The notes beneath the pieces were generated by a model, which was not told the DNA's origin, ran no database searches, and saw nothing but the letters and a program-made list of their open reading frames with translations. From Treponema denticola (GTDB lineage: Bacteria; Spirochaetota; Spirochaetia; Treponematales; Treponemataceae), in the NCBI RefSeq assembly GCF_024181405.1, contig NZ_CP051302.1, forward strand, positions 248,001-312,000: a DNA stretch of 64,000 nt. The letters run 5' to 3'. Below are positions 1-8,498 of this stretch, piece by piece. Position 1 is the stretch's first letter. Every line of letters starts with the position of its first letter. A program made the position numbers and the translations under genes.

Positions 1-431
1 GGAGTAAGAAGGGCGGCTACATTGTCGGGAATAAGGTGAGCGACAATCATGTGCGTTTCCTGCGCGTTGTCGTCGATGATTTTGCGAATCTTTCCCGAAT
101 TGTTTATATCGAAAAAAGCAAAGGATGCATTCATCAAATGTTTGATTGCCTCTTTTCGTAAATTCGATTCAAGACGGAAACCCAAGACATGCGATGCCCA
201 TAGGGACGCGAAATACACAACCGAGTAACCGAGCATAAGAGCGACAATCACCGTTGCATAAAACGATCCGTCCGTAACGCTTTTTGTAACCAAAAAGGCG
301 TACAAAAACTTCCATAAGTACCAAAATGCTCCCATTTGGCAAGCAACGCCTAAAGCGGAGCAAATAATGGAAATATACACGCAGTGTTTTTTTTCCGGCG
401 TATATTTCAATAATCTTTTGTATGTGTCCAT
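1..431 (-). CDS. ABC transporter, exporter-fold permease/ATPase (5' part only)
   Basis: Partial gene; the window holds the first 143 codons and the rest lies beyond the left edge. The start ATG at 431 is preceded by an AAGGAGG-type ribosome binding site. The protein begins MDTYKRLLKYT and has two membrane segments in the first 90 residues. It then has a cytoplasmic loop (FFDINNSGKIRKIIDDN, then HLIPD) that parallels the same loop in the upstream transporter gene (HTSHASGSVRKVFEKN, then HMLPD). This is the first half of an ABC transmembrane domain; the ATPase domain is expected outside the window. It is the last visible gene of the ECF/ABC operon and could pair with the 582-2444 product as a heterodimer. 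The substrate is unknown. Confidence 0.8.
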   Translation of the reverse strand, partial: MDTYKRLLKYTPEKKHCVYISIICSALGVACQMGAFWYLWKFLYAFLVTKSVTDGSFYATVIVALMLGYSVVYFASLWASHVLGFRLESNLRKEAIKHLMNASFAFFDINNSGKIRKIIDDNAQETHMIVAHLIPDNVAALLT

Positions 432-447
432 TCAGACCTCCTTATAT

Positions 448-569
448 CTTTTGAAAATAGGTGGGCATCTGCGTTGTCGCTTCACAAAAAACAGTCCTCG
501 ACGTACAAAAAGTACGCCTGCGGGTGTTTTTTGCTTGCTCCTAGCATCTGCTCCACCTATTTTCAAAAG
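448..569. repeat. Long imperfect palindrome with 17-bp perfect inverted ends (repeat copy A)
   Basis: The gap between two ABC genes is bounded by a perfect 17-bp inverted repeat, CTTTTGAAAATAGGTGG (448-464) and its complement (553-569). Inside are a short hairpin (CGTAC-AAAAA-GTACG, 502-516), an outer CAAAAAACA/TGTTTTTTG pair and a direct repeat GCATCTGC (465-472 and 544-551). The right half is similar to sequence at 11309-11376, so this is probably a dispersed intergenic element. It could also attenuate or stabilise the operon transcript. Confidence 0.7.
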
Positions 570-581
570 GTTGTGTACCAA

Positions 582-2444
582 TTATTCCTCCGCTGCAAGT
601 TTCCAGCTTATGCCCGATTGGAAGTTGTTCCACATGTTGTTATACATGCCGGTCTTTGCTAAAAGCTCTGCATGAGTTCCGGCCTCTTCAATTTTGCCTT
701 CATTGATAACGCAGATTTGATCTGCATTGACAATTGAAGAAAGACGATGAGCAATCATTATTACCGTTTTGTCTTTAAGTAATTGACTTAATGTTTTTTT
801 GATTTTATGCTCGTTTTCTGCATCGGCAAAGCTGGTGGCCTCATCGAGAACAATAATCGGAGCATCATGCAAAAGGGAGCGGGCAATCGCAAGCCTCTGT
901 GCTTCTCCTCCGGAAAGGTATATTCCCTTAGTACCGTATACCGTGTCTATTCCGTCAGGCAGCTTTTCGATAATATCCATGCACTCTGCTTTTTGCAGTA
1001 CTGCAAGGACTTCTTCGCGTGTTGCATCTTTTTTACCGTAGCGGATATTTTCAAAAATGCTTTCATTAAAAAGTTTATTTTCCTGAAACACAAAGCTGAT
1101 AAGATGCATAAGGTCATCTGTTTTGATATCTTTGATATTTATGCCGCCGATGGTAATTTCTCCGGAATCGGTTTCCCAAAAGCGTCCGAGTAAATTGACG
1201 AGGGTGGTTTTTCCGCCGCCCGAAGGTCCGACAAGGGCGGTCAACGAATGTTCGGGAAGTTTAAGCGATATGCCGCTTATAGCCTTTTTAAAAGACTGTT
1301 CGGCGGTTTGTGTCTCTTGTGTTCCTTCTTCTTTATAAGAAAATACAACATCCTTAAACTCAATATCGAATTTTTTCGGCATAACCGAATGTTCCGGTTC
1401 GGGGGCAGGCTTTTCATTTAAGATAGCTTCAATGCGGTTGAGAGCATCTCCTCCTTGAAGATTTAAAGTTGAACCGTACACGATTTTTATCATCATATTA
1501 AATAAAACAGGCGAAAGAGAAAGATAAAAAATAAAGCCGTACAAAAACTTTGCATAAGGCTCGCCATCTCCTGCCGTTCCGGCAAAGATAAATGCGGCGG
1601 GAACCAAAAAGATAAAGCCCGCTTTTAATAGAGCAAGAAAAACTGCAAAGCCGTTTTCCCAAGCAACGGTATACTTTAAAACATTATCGCGGTAGTTTAT
1701 AATCGAACTGTAAAAATCCTTAAAGCGGTGTACCGATTGATTAAAAGTTTTAATAACCGAAATACCGCGGATATATTCCGTACCGGCACTGTTCATTTTT
1801 TCAAGTGAGTTTTCATAGCTTTCCATAAATCCCATTTTTTTGCCCTTTGCCATCATCACACCTTGAAGAACAAAGGCGATAACAAGTGTCAAAAATGAAA
1901 TAAGGCCGAACCGCCAATCAAAAAAGAAAAGTAAAAACAAAACGGCAATCGGACTAACTATATTTTGTACGACATCGGGCAGCATGTGTGCAATAAGCCC
2001 TTCAAGCGAATGGACATTTTTTTCAAATACCTTTCGCACAGAACCGCTTGCATGTGATGTGTGCCAGCCGACGGGAAGGCGGGCAAATGTTTCCGCCAAG
2101 CGCATATTCATATTCCCCATTAAATTGAATGCGGTAATATGCGAACATATAAGAGCACCGAAGTACAAAAGGAAACCTGCTGCAGCAGAAATAAGAGCCG
2201 CCGCTCCGTAAAAAATCATCCGGTTTATATCGATCGGCACACCCGACATATAAGCTGAAATAATATCGCGCATAACATAAAACACAACTGCATACGGAAT
2301 AAGCAGTGCAACCGTACTCAAGCTCGATAAAAAAAGCGACACATAGATAAAGGGTTTATGCTTCCCCGCATAAGATAGAATGCGGCTTACGACCCCCGCC
2401 TGTTTTTCCTTTTTAGCCTTCTTTTTCTCTTCATTTTTATTCAT
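582..2444 (-). CDS. ABC transporter, exporter-fold permease/ATPase
   Basis: Full-length half transporter of 620 residues. The membrane domain has about six helices (residues 25-330). The ATPase domain follows with Walker A GPSGGGKTT near residue 410, signature LSGGE near 510, Walker B IIVLDEA near 530 and the H-loop His in AHR near 566. The start at ATG 2444 is preferred over ATG 2453 because AGAGG lies about 9 nt upstream of the former but abuts the latter. It sits between an ECF S component and a second ABC gene, so a heterodimer with the downstream product is likely. The fold is that of exporters, but some members of this fold import siderophores or other ligands, and the company of S components leaves direction and substrate open. 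Confidence 0.88.
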   Translation of the reverse strand: MNKNEEKKKAKKEKQAGVVSRILSYAGKHKPFIYVSLFLSSLSTVALLIPYAVVFYVMRDIISAYMSGVPIDINRMIFYGAAALISAAAGFLLYFGALICSHITAFNLMGNMNMRLAETFARLPVGWHTSHASGSVRKVFEKNVHSLEGLIAHMLPDVVQNIVSPIAVLFLLFFFDWRFGLISFLTLVIAFVLQGVMMAKGKKMGFMESYENSLEKMNSAGTEYIRGISVIKTFNQSVHRFKDFYSSIINYRDNVLKYTVAWENGFAVFLALLKAGFIFLVPAAFIFAGTAGDGEPYAKFLYGFIFYLSLSPVLFNMMIKIVYGSTLNLQGGDALNRIEAILNEKPAPEPEHSVMPKKFDIEFKDVVFSYKEEGTQETQTAEQSFKKAISGISLKLPEHSLTALVGPSGGGKTTLVNLLGRFWETDSGEITIGGINIKDIKTDDLMHLISFVFQENKLFNESIFENIRYGKKDATREEVLAVLQKAECMDIIEKLPDGIDTVYGTKGIYLSGGEAQRLAIARSLLHDAPIIVLDEATSFADAENEHKIKKTLSQLLKDKTVIMIAHRLSSIVNADQICVINEGKIEEAGTHAELLAKTGMYNNMWNNFQSGISWKLAAEE

Positions 2445-2483
2445 TATGTACATCCTCTAAAATAATTTTTAATTCTTAATTAC

Positions 2484-3065
2484 TTAAACCAACCCTGTTT
2501 TTTCAAAGTGTTTCTTTAAGAACTTTTTACCCAAAAGCCCGCCGAGTAATCCGCCTGCAAAAGAGGTCGCGTAGAGAATCGGCATAATCCAGATAGGCAA
2601 TCCCGTTAATTCAGCGGCATAGGCGGTTCCCATCATTTTTTCGGTGAGAGCAAAATATTGCTCTTTTAAAATAAAAATTTGCCAAAAGCCTCCGCACAAT
2701 GCTAACGACATAACAGCATAGCTTACTATGTTTCCCTTTGCGGTATTATAACCGAGCACCTTACGTACAATTTCCGCAATGGCGGCAACTATAAGCGAAT
2801 GGATTGCAACGACCGGAGTGTGTCCCATTAGCGTCATCAAACAGCCAGGAATAGCGACGAAAATAAAAAGTGCAAAAGGCTTTTGCACCTTGGCAAGTAA
2901 AAACAGTACTGAGATTCCCAACATTACACTGACGGCAAAAGGAACCGCTAAAAAAGTCAGCACCAAAAAACCAAGGGGAGTTCCAATTACAGTCAACCCA
3001 ACAAAATAAATAACGGAAAAAATGGCGATATTTATCAAATCCTTTAAAACCAATTTGTTGTTCAT
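2484..3065 (-). CDS. ECF transporter S component, Trep_Strep/MptD family (copy 2)
   Basis: A 193-residue membrane protein beginning MNNKLVLKDLINI, with about five or six hydrophobic segments and the conserved stretch IPGCLMTLMGHTPVVAIHS. S components bind a vitamin-like substrate in the membrane and dock on a T component and ATPase. This copy is about 80% identical by eye to the copy at 7212-7793. The ATG at 3065 follows AAGGAGG with 6 nt spacing; an upstream in-frame start at 3086 would overlap the preceding ABC gene. It lies between two exporter-fold ABC genes rather than beside the ECF core. The family is recognised from memory; the ligand is unknown. Confidence 0.85.
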   Translation of the reverse strand: MNNKLVLKDLINIAIFSVIYFVGLTVIGTPLGFLVLTFLAVPFAVSVMLGISVLFLLAKVQKPFALFIFVAIPGCLMTLMGHTPVVAIHSLIVAAIAEIVRKVLGYNTAKGNIVSYAVMSLALCGGFWQIFILKEQYFALTEKMMGTAYAAELTGLPIWIMPILYATSFAGGLLGGLLGKKFLKKHFEKTGLV

Positions 3066-3082
3066 AACAACCTCCTTAAAAA

Positions 3083-4822
3083 TCAAGCACTCCAGCTTTC
3101 GCTTTCTTTTTGCAGCTTATACATCATTGGATACGATGACTTTCCTTTCATCAACTCTTCATGTGTACCTATTTCTTCTATCGCTCCGTCTTTGAGAACA
3201 ACGATTTTATCGGCATTCTCGATTGTTCTTAAACGGTGAGCTATGACTATAACTGTCTTATTTTTAACGAGCTTGCTCAATGCTTCTTGAATTAAGGTTT
3301 CGTTTTCGGGGTCGAGGGCTGCCGTCGCTTCATCGAGGAGAATTATAGGTGCATCTTTTAAAAGAGCACGGGCTATAGAAAGCCTCTGTCTTTCTCCGCC
3401 TGAAAGGGTATAACCGTTCTCGCCGATTACCGTGTCATAACCTTGCGGCAGTTTTTCGATAAAGTCGGTGCACCTTGCAGCCTTTGCAGCGGCAAGAACC
3501 TGCTCCCTTGCAGCGTCTTTATTTCCGACAAGGATATTATTGTAGACTGTGTCATTAAAAAGCACTACATCTTGAAAGACGATTGAAAAAGCGGTCAAAA
3601 GGGTTTCAGGGTCTACGGTAGAAACATCCGTGCCGCCCACACTCACCGTGCCGGAAGCAGCATCCCAAAAGCGGGCTGCAAGACGGGTAATTGTTGACTT
3701 GCCGCAGCCTGAATGTCCGACGAGGGCAGTGATTTCTCCCTGTTTGGCAGTAAAGCTGATATTGCTTACCGTATCGCGGCTTGCATTATCATTGTATGAA
3801 AACGAAACATTGTCATATTGAATATCGTAGCCCTTGGGGTTAAAAGTTTCGCTTCCTTTCTGCTTGGGGTAGTTTATGATTTCCATTTGGCGTTCGACTG
3901 CCGTGCGTGCGTGGAAAAACTCGCCGAGCAGCATAAAAACTGCGGTAAGGGGTTCAAAAATTCTTCCGGCAATCAGTAAAAAGACGAGGTAAGTAAAAAG
4001 CGGGAGACTTCCTTGTGCATATAAAACCGCTCCGACTGCAATAACCAACGGAAATCCGAAGCGGATAATTATGATGGAACCTATCATAGTCGAGCCGACA
4101 AATAATTCGGCCTTAACCGCTTCCTTTGTGCTGTGTGCAATATCGTCTTTTACCTTTTGTACATAGCTTTCTTTTTTGTCGGAGGATTTAAGCACCTTGA
4201 TATTGTCGAGCATTTGCTGAATGGAATTGTAAACGCCGAGCAGTACTGTGTTAATTCTAATTGCATAACGGCGGGCTTGTTTGCGTGATGAGTATACAAG
4301 CAAAAATCCGAAAACGGAACAGCTGAAAAGAGCAATCGTCATTCGCCAATCAAAAAGAGCAAGCATTGCCGCCGATACAATAATTGAAATTGCCGCTCCA
4401 AACAACTCGGATGCCGTGTGACTGAGTGCATGTTCCATTGTAGCAACATCGTTTAAAAGCGTTGCCGTCAAATCCGATAAGTCCTTTTTTCCGAAATACG
4501 AGAGGGGCAGCTTCCTGATACTTTCTGCAAGGGAAATACGCACATTAGCCGATTCGTCGTAACAGGTTGTATAGGTTTTGCGGTACTTGAGTTTTTCAAT
4601 TAAAAAAAGCACAATAATGATCAGTACACAAATCCCTAGATAAATCCACGGATTAAAAGCTGCAAGGGAACCGCCTTGAATGGGCTTTAAAAGTTCCTGC
4701 AGTGCATAAAATGAAAGTCCCAACGGAACAATCAAAAACAAATTCCCGAAGGTAGTAACAACTACTGCCTTGTTTAGATCCCGCGCTCCCTTGTCTGACA
4801 GCGCAAAATAATTCTTTAACAT
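3083..4822 (-). CDS. ABC transporter, exporter-fold permease/ATPase
   Basis: A 579-residue half transporter. The membrane domain covers residues 1-310. The ATPase domain has Walker A GHSGCGKST, the signature in LSGGERQRLSIARALL, Walker B IILLDEATAALD and H-loop AHR. All catalytic motifs look intact. The start ATG at 4822 follows AGGGGGA. It ends 17 nt before the start of S component copy 2, whose ribosome binding site occupies that gap, so the two are co-transcribed. It may form a homodimer or pair with one of the two downstream ABC proteins. Confidence 0.88.
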   Translation of the reverse strand: MLKNYFALSDKGARDLNKAVVVTTFGNLFLIVPLGLSFYALQELLKPIQGGSLAAFNPWIYLGICVLIIIVLFLIEKLKYRKTYTTCYDESANVRISLAESIRKLPLSYFGKKDLSDLTATLLNDVATMEHALSHTASELFGAAISIIVSAAMLALFDWRMTIALFSCSVFGFLLVYSSRKQARRYAIRINTVLLGVYNSIQQMLDNIKVLKSSDKKESYVQKVKDDIAHSTKEAVKAELFVGSTMIGSIIIIRFGFPLVIAVGAVLYAQGSLPLFTYLVFLLIAGRIFEPLTAVFMLLGEFFHARTAVERQMEIINYPKQKGSETFNPKGYDIQYDNVSFSYNDNASRDTVSNISFTAKQGEITALVGHSGCGKSTITRLAARFWDAASGTVSVGGTDVSTVDPETLLTAFSIVFQDVVLFNDTVYNNILVGNKDAAREQVLAAAKAARCTDFIEKLPQGYDTVIGENGYTLSGGERQRLSIARALLKDAPIILLDEATAALDPENETLIQEALSKLVKNKTVIVIAHRLRTIENADKIVVLKDGAIEEIGTHEELMKGKSSYPMMYKLQKESESWSA

Positions 4823-4880
4823 AATTCCCCCTATAACTAATTCATAATTTTTAATTCATAATTAGGAATTGAATTAACTC

Positions 4881-6497
4881 CTAATTAAGTACTCCATCTT
4901 TCAAATAATTAAAAACCTCTTCGGCTTTTTCTTTTGTAAATTCCGAATGAGAAATCACAGCTCCTTTTTCCATTAAAATTATTTCGTCTGTAACCAGACT
5001 TAAAAATTCAAAGTCGTGACTGATAATTAAAATAAGAGTTTTATGCGAACGTATCGAATTAATTAACTTGGCTGTTTCTTTCATGTGAAAGTAATCCATT
5101 CCTGAGGTCGGCTCATCCATGATGATGATACGCGCACCTGAACTGATAGCAGCTCCTATCGAAACTCGTTGTTTTTGTCCTCCCGATAAACTTAGTGGAT
5201 GCTTATCTTTTAGCTCCGTCAAATTCATCGCCTTTAAAATAGCTTCAACATCTGGAACTCTTTTTTCCTTGTTTTTATCTTTGGTGTCTTGCTCGGGTTT
5301 AATCTTTTTATTTTTACCGAGAGCTATTTCATCTTCAACGCTTTCGGTAAAAAGCTGATAGCCTACATCCTGCAATACCATGTACGAAAGCTCAAGCCGC
5401 CGTTCGGCATTAATCTTTTTTCCGTTTAATAAAACGGAATCTTTTTTTGCTTTGAGTAAGCCGGTAAGACATTGGGCAAAAGTGCTTTTGCCTTGACCGT
5501 TTTTTCCGGTAAGAGCGATAACCTTGCCGAATTCCATTTTTAAATTTTGTACACGGAGAAAATCATCTTTTTCTTTTTTAAAACGATAGAATAAATTTTC
5601 TACAGTCAGATGAGCCGATTTTGTGTCTTCCGTATTTTTATATTCTTTATTCTTACAGATTGTTTCCGAGGTTTGCATCTGTATATAATCCGAATCTTCC
5701 AAACGGTTAAAAACATTTTTGTTCATTGTTATGGGACGAAGCAAGAGTTTTTTTCTATTTTCTTCCGAAAGAGCAAGAAATTCTTGTTGGGAAAATTCTT
5801 TTTCAACCTTACCTTCTTTTATTAAAAAAGCCCGATCTATAAGTTCATTTAAAAAATACAGGCGGTGTTCACTTATGATTAAAGTTTTACCCGACTTTTT
5901 TAAAAGACTAATAACCTCAGCTATTTTTTCTATATAATATAAGTCCAAATTGGAAGTCGGCTCATCCATAACAATAATATCCGTATCGGCCGCAAGAGCA
6001 GAGGCTATAGCAATCATCTGTTTTTCTCCGCCTGAGAGATTAAAAATATTCCGGTCAAGCAGATGTTTAATATTCAAAAATTCCGAAATAAAGTTGAGCC
6101 TTTGATGCATCTTTTCAAAAGGCGTTCCCATATTTTCAAGAAAGAAAAGAATTTCCGAAGTGGTATCCAAATTAAAAAATTGGGATTTGGGGTTTTGGAA
6201 AACCGTAGAAACTTTTTTTGAAATATCGTAAATAGGTTTTTCTTTTATCGATTCTCCTAGAACTTCAATTGAACCTAAAAGTTTTCCTTCATAATAGTTT
6301 GGAATCAGGCCGTTTATTGTACGCAGCACGCTTGTTTTTCCGCAGCCTGAAATTCCTGTAAGTAAAATACATTCTCCTTTTTTTATCGAAATGGAAATAT
6401 CGTTTAGTGCGGATAAGTTTTTTGTGTCTGTTTTATCCGTATTTTCATAAGCTTGATAATTAAAACAGAGGTTTTGAAGATTGACTGCCGTTTCCAT
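4881..6497 (-). CDS. ECF transporter energy-coupling ATPase, two ABC domains fused
   Basis: A 538-residue cytoplasmic protein with two complete ABC ATPase domains in tandem. The first has Walker A GISGCGKTS, signature LSGGEKQ and Walker B IIVMDEPTSNLD. The second has Walker A GKNGQGKST, signature LSGGQKQR and Walker B IIIMDEPTSGMD. ECF modules use two ATPases (EcfA and EcfA'); here they are one polypeptide. The start codon overlaps the stop of the upstream T component gene (TAATG), which implies translational coupling. It powers uptake by the adjacent T and S components. Confidence 0.92.
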   Translation of the reverse strand: METAVNLQNLCFNYQAYENTDKTDTKNLSALNDISISIKKGECILLTGISGCGKTSVLRTINGLIPNYYEGKLLGSIEVLGESIKEKPIYDISKKVSTVFQNPKSQFFNLDTTSEILFFLENMGTPFEKMHQRLNFISEFLNIKHLLDRNIFNLSGGEKQMIAIASALAADTDIIVMDEPTSNLDLYYIEKIAEVISLLKKSGKTLIISEHRLYFLNELIDRAFLIKEGKVEKEFSQQEFLALSEENRKKLLLRPITMNKNVFNRLEDSDYIQMQTSETICKNKEYKNTEDTKSAHLTVENLFYRFKKEKDDFLRVQNLKMEFGKVIALTGKNGQGKSTFAQCLTGLLKAKKDSVLLNGKKINAERRLELSYMVLQDVGYQLFTESVEDEIALGKNKKIKPEQDTKDKNKEKRVPDVEAILKAMNLTELKDKHPLSLSGGQKQRVSIGAAISSGARIIIMDEPTSGMDYFHMKETAKLINSIRSHKTLILIISHDFEFLSLVTDEIILMEKGAVISHSEFTKEKAEEVFNYLKDGVLN

Positions 6498-7201
6498 TAT
6501 GCATGTATCCTCGTTATTCCTGCAGCGATAAAGACCGCTATTATGTAAAGAAAAATAAAAGCATCGGCCGCCGTAAAGCGGGAGGTTTTATAGCGTACTT
6601 TTTTTGCCGGAGCGTCTACGCCCTTGGTGTGTCCCGCAGCAGCAAGTTCATCTCCGATTCTTGAAGCGGATGAAAGGAGGGGAACCATCATATATTCAAG
6701 TGTCAAAATAGGTTTACTGATTACATTTACCGCATTAAGACCGATTCCCCTCATCTTCATTGCATTTTTAATATGCCCGTATTCTTCTTTAAGTGTCGGA
6801 AAAAATCTGAACATAACTGCAATGGTAATCACAACCGAAAACGGCAGTTTTAATTTTTCAAGAGCGTTCATCAAAAGACCGACAGGCGTTGAAGAAATTA
6901 AATAGTTTCCGGCAACAATGGGCATCATAAATCTGCGGACCATAAAACCTACCGGCATTACAATACTTGTAACGCCGGGAATATCTTGAGGCAGATAGGT
7001 AAGTCCTGCAAGAAATAAAAAGACCGCCATCAATTTTATTGCCGATTTAACTTGTCTGTTCATCACAAATAAAAAGGCTAAAAGAGCGGCACTTAAAATT
7101 TCTACATATATGGGAACAAGAATTGTGATAGATGCTCCCATTGCCAGAACTAAAAATATTTTTGTCCGCGGATCAAGGATCAATATTGCTCGTTTTTCCA
7201 T
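6497..7201 (-). CDS. ECF transporter T component (CbiQ/EcfT family)
   Basis: A 234-residue integral membrane protein. It carries the EcfT-type cytoplasmic coupling region, seen as MRGIGLNAV near residue 150 and SASRIGDELAAAGHTKG further on, which contacts the ATPases. The ATG at 7201 lies 11 nt after the S component stop. No Shine-Dalgarno is visible, so translation is probably coupled. An in-frame TTG at 7234 inside the S gene would add 11 residues and is less likely. It ends in a TAATG overlap with the ATPase gene. Confidence 0.88.
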   Translation of the reverse strand: MEKRAILILDPRTKIFLVLAMGASITILVPIYVEILSAALLAFLFVMNRQVKSAIKLMAVFLFLAGLTYLPQDIPGVTSIVMPVGFMVRRFMMPIVAGNYLISSTPVGLLMNALEKLKLPFSVVITIAVMFRFFPTLKEEYGHIKNAMKMRGIGLNAVNVISKPILTLEYMMVPLLSSASRIGDELAAAGHTKGVDAPAKKVRYKTSRFTAADAFIFLYIIAVFIAAGITRIHA

Positions 7202-7211
7202 TAAATTTTTT

Positions 7212-7793
7212 TTACAGAAGACCTGCTTTTTCAAAGTGTTTCTTTAAAACCTTTTTACCCAAAAGCCCGCCGAGGAGTCCGCCTAAAAATGTTGTAATAT
7301 AAAGTATAGGCATAATCCACCATGGAAGATTTGTTAATTCTCTTGCATAATCAGTTCCAAACATTTTTTCGGTTAGAGCAAAATATTGATCTTTTAAAAG
7401 GAAGATTTGCCAAAATGCTCCGCAAAGCCATAGGGACATTATTGAATATCCTGCGATACTGCCTTTTGCGGTATTATAGCCGAGTACTTTTCGTACGATT
7501 TCTGCAAGGGCTGCAACGATTAGACTGTGGATTGCAACTACCGGTGTGTGTCCCATAAGCGTCATAAGACATCCGGGAATTGCTGCAAAGATAAAAAGGC
7601 CGAATGGCTTTTGCACCTTTGCAAGCAAAAACATCACCGCAATTCCTAAAATCAAACTTACGGTAAAGGGGAGTGCCAAATAGGTTATAACCAAAAAACC
7701 TAGGGGCATACCTATTACAAAAAGTCCTACAAAATAAATAACGGAAAAAATACCGATATTGATTAAATCCTTTAAAGCCAATTTGTTGTTCAT
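7212..7793 (-). CDS. ECF transporter S component, Trep_Strep/MptD family (copy 1)
   Basis: A 193-residue membrane protein beginning MNNKLALKDLINIG, first gene of the operon. It is about 80% identical by eye to copy 2 (2484-3065), including the block IPGCLMTLMGHTPVVAIHS and the end KKHFEKAGLL. The ATG at 7793 follows AAGGAG with 7 nt spacing. It is directly followed by the T component and double ATPase, so this copy is the natural substrate-binding subunit of the ECF core. The ligand is not predictable from sequence alone. Confidence 0.87.
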   Translation of the reverse strand: MNNKLALKDLINIGIFSVIYFVGLFVIGMPLGFLVITYLALPFTVSLILGIAVMFLLAKVQKPFGLFIFAAIPGCLMTLMGHTPVVAIHSLIVAALAEIVRKVLGYNTAKGSIAGYSIMSLWLCGAFWQIFLLKDQYFALTEKMFGTDYARELTNLPWWIMPILYITTFLGGLLGGLLGKKVLKKHFEKAGLL

Positions 7794-7870
7794 AAACAAT
7801 CTCCTTATTTTCTTATTACCGGAAAATACAGCCGCCGCTTAAAGTGACGGGACTGTCATCAACGACTAAC

Positions 7871-7898
7871 ATTATACAAAAAATAAAACTTTAGTCAA
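7871..7898 (-). promoter_or_regulatory. Promoter of the ECF/ABC operon
   Basis: On the minus strand TTGACT and TATAAT are separated by 16 nt. Transcription would begin near 7864 and give a leader of about 70 nt. The leader contains GACAGTCCCGTCACTTTAAG and a GC-rich stretch. I could not match it to a known riboswitch class. Confidence 0.65.
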
Positions 7899-8063
7899 CT
7901 ATCGGTAACTTTTTTCGGGGCGTATGCCGATTATAACCGGTAAGCTGTACGGCCGTTTTCTTGTAGTCCTTGTTTAATCTTGGTATTTTGTGTAAAATTG
8001 AGGTATTACAAATATTGATTGCCATATTAAGATATTATTTTTATGGAAGATAAGGAGAAATAT

Positions 8064-8495
8064 ATGAGTGTTACAAAAGATATTGAAAGCTTAATCCCCC
8101 ACAGAAAGCCTTTTTTATTTGTGGACGAGATTATCAGTGCAGACGAAAACGGGAGTGTGAGTGAACACATCTTTACCCAAGACGAATTCTTTTTTAAGGG
8201 ACACTTCCCCGAATACCCTGTTGTGCCGGGGGTTATCCTTGTAGAAACAATGGCGCAAGCCGGAGGAGCTGCTTTGAGTTTTCAAAAGATTTTTGAAGAA
8301 GGCTCTTTATTCTTTTTGGCTACAGTCGATAAGGTTAAATTCCGCTCTCAGGTTAAGCCCGGCGACAAGGTTAGAATGGAAGTTACAAATTTACGCGTAT
8401 CTCCCCGAATGATTAAACAGGCGGGAAAGGCCTATGTAGGAGACACCCTTGCCGCCGAAGCTGAATGGATGTGCCTCGTCGGTAAGGAAGCTTAA
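8064..8495 (+). CDS. fabZ: (3R)-3-hydroxyacyl-ACP dehydratase
   Basis: A 143-residue hot-dog-fold enzyme of type II fatty acid synthesis that removes water from 3-hydroxyacyl-ACP to give trans-2-enoyl-ACP. The catalytic block is visible: GHFPEYPVVPGVILVE followed by MAQAGG, with the His and Glu expected for FabZ. The N-terminal IPHRKPFLFVDE is also typical. ATG 8064 is chosen because AAGGAG lies 6 nt upstream; an in-frame ATG at 8043 has no such site. It stands alone on the plus strand and runs convergently into the CAP-domain gene, 3 bp apart. Confidence 0.94.
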   Translation: MSVTKDIESLIPHRKPFLFVDEIISADENGSVSEHIFTQDEFFFKGHFPEYPVVPGVILVETMAQAGGAALSFQKIFEEGSLFFLATVDKVKFRSQVKPGDKVRMEVTNLRVSPRMIKQAGKAYVGDTLAAEAEWMCLVGKEA

Positions 8496-8498
8496 AGC

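Noticed and set aside
169..363. 64-codon open frame on the minus strand
   Set aside because: It is in a shifted frame relative to the ABC transporter that starts at 431 with a strong ribosome binding site and sensible homology to its neighbour.
448..569. CRISPR array
   Set aside because: The repeats are an inverted pair with one inner hairpin, not regularly spaced direct repeats; no cas gene occurs in the window.
367..675. Open frame across the palindromic repeat
   Set aside because: It reads through the repeat and into the 3' end of an ABC gene on the other strand. Its similarity to a frame at 11204-11401 reflects the shared repeat, not a protein.
7794..7864. Riboswitch in the ECF operon leader
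   Set aside because: I could not find the conserved core of flavin, thiamine, cobalamin, folate or other common classes; only a possible stem is visible.
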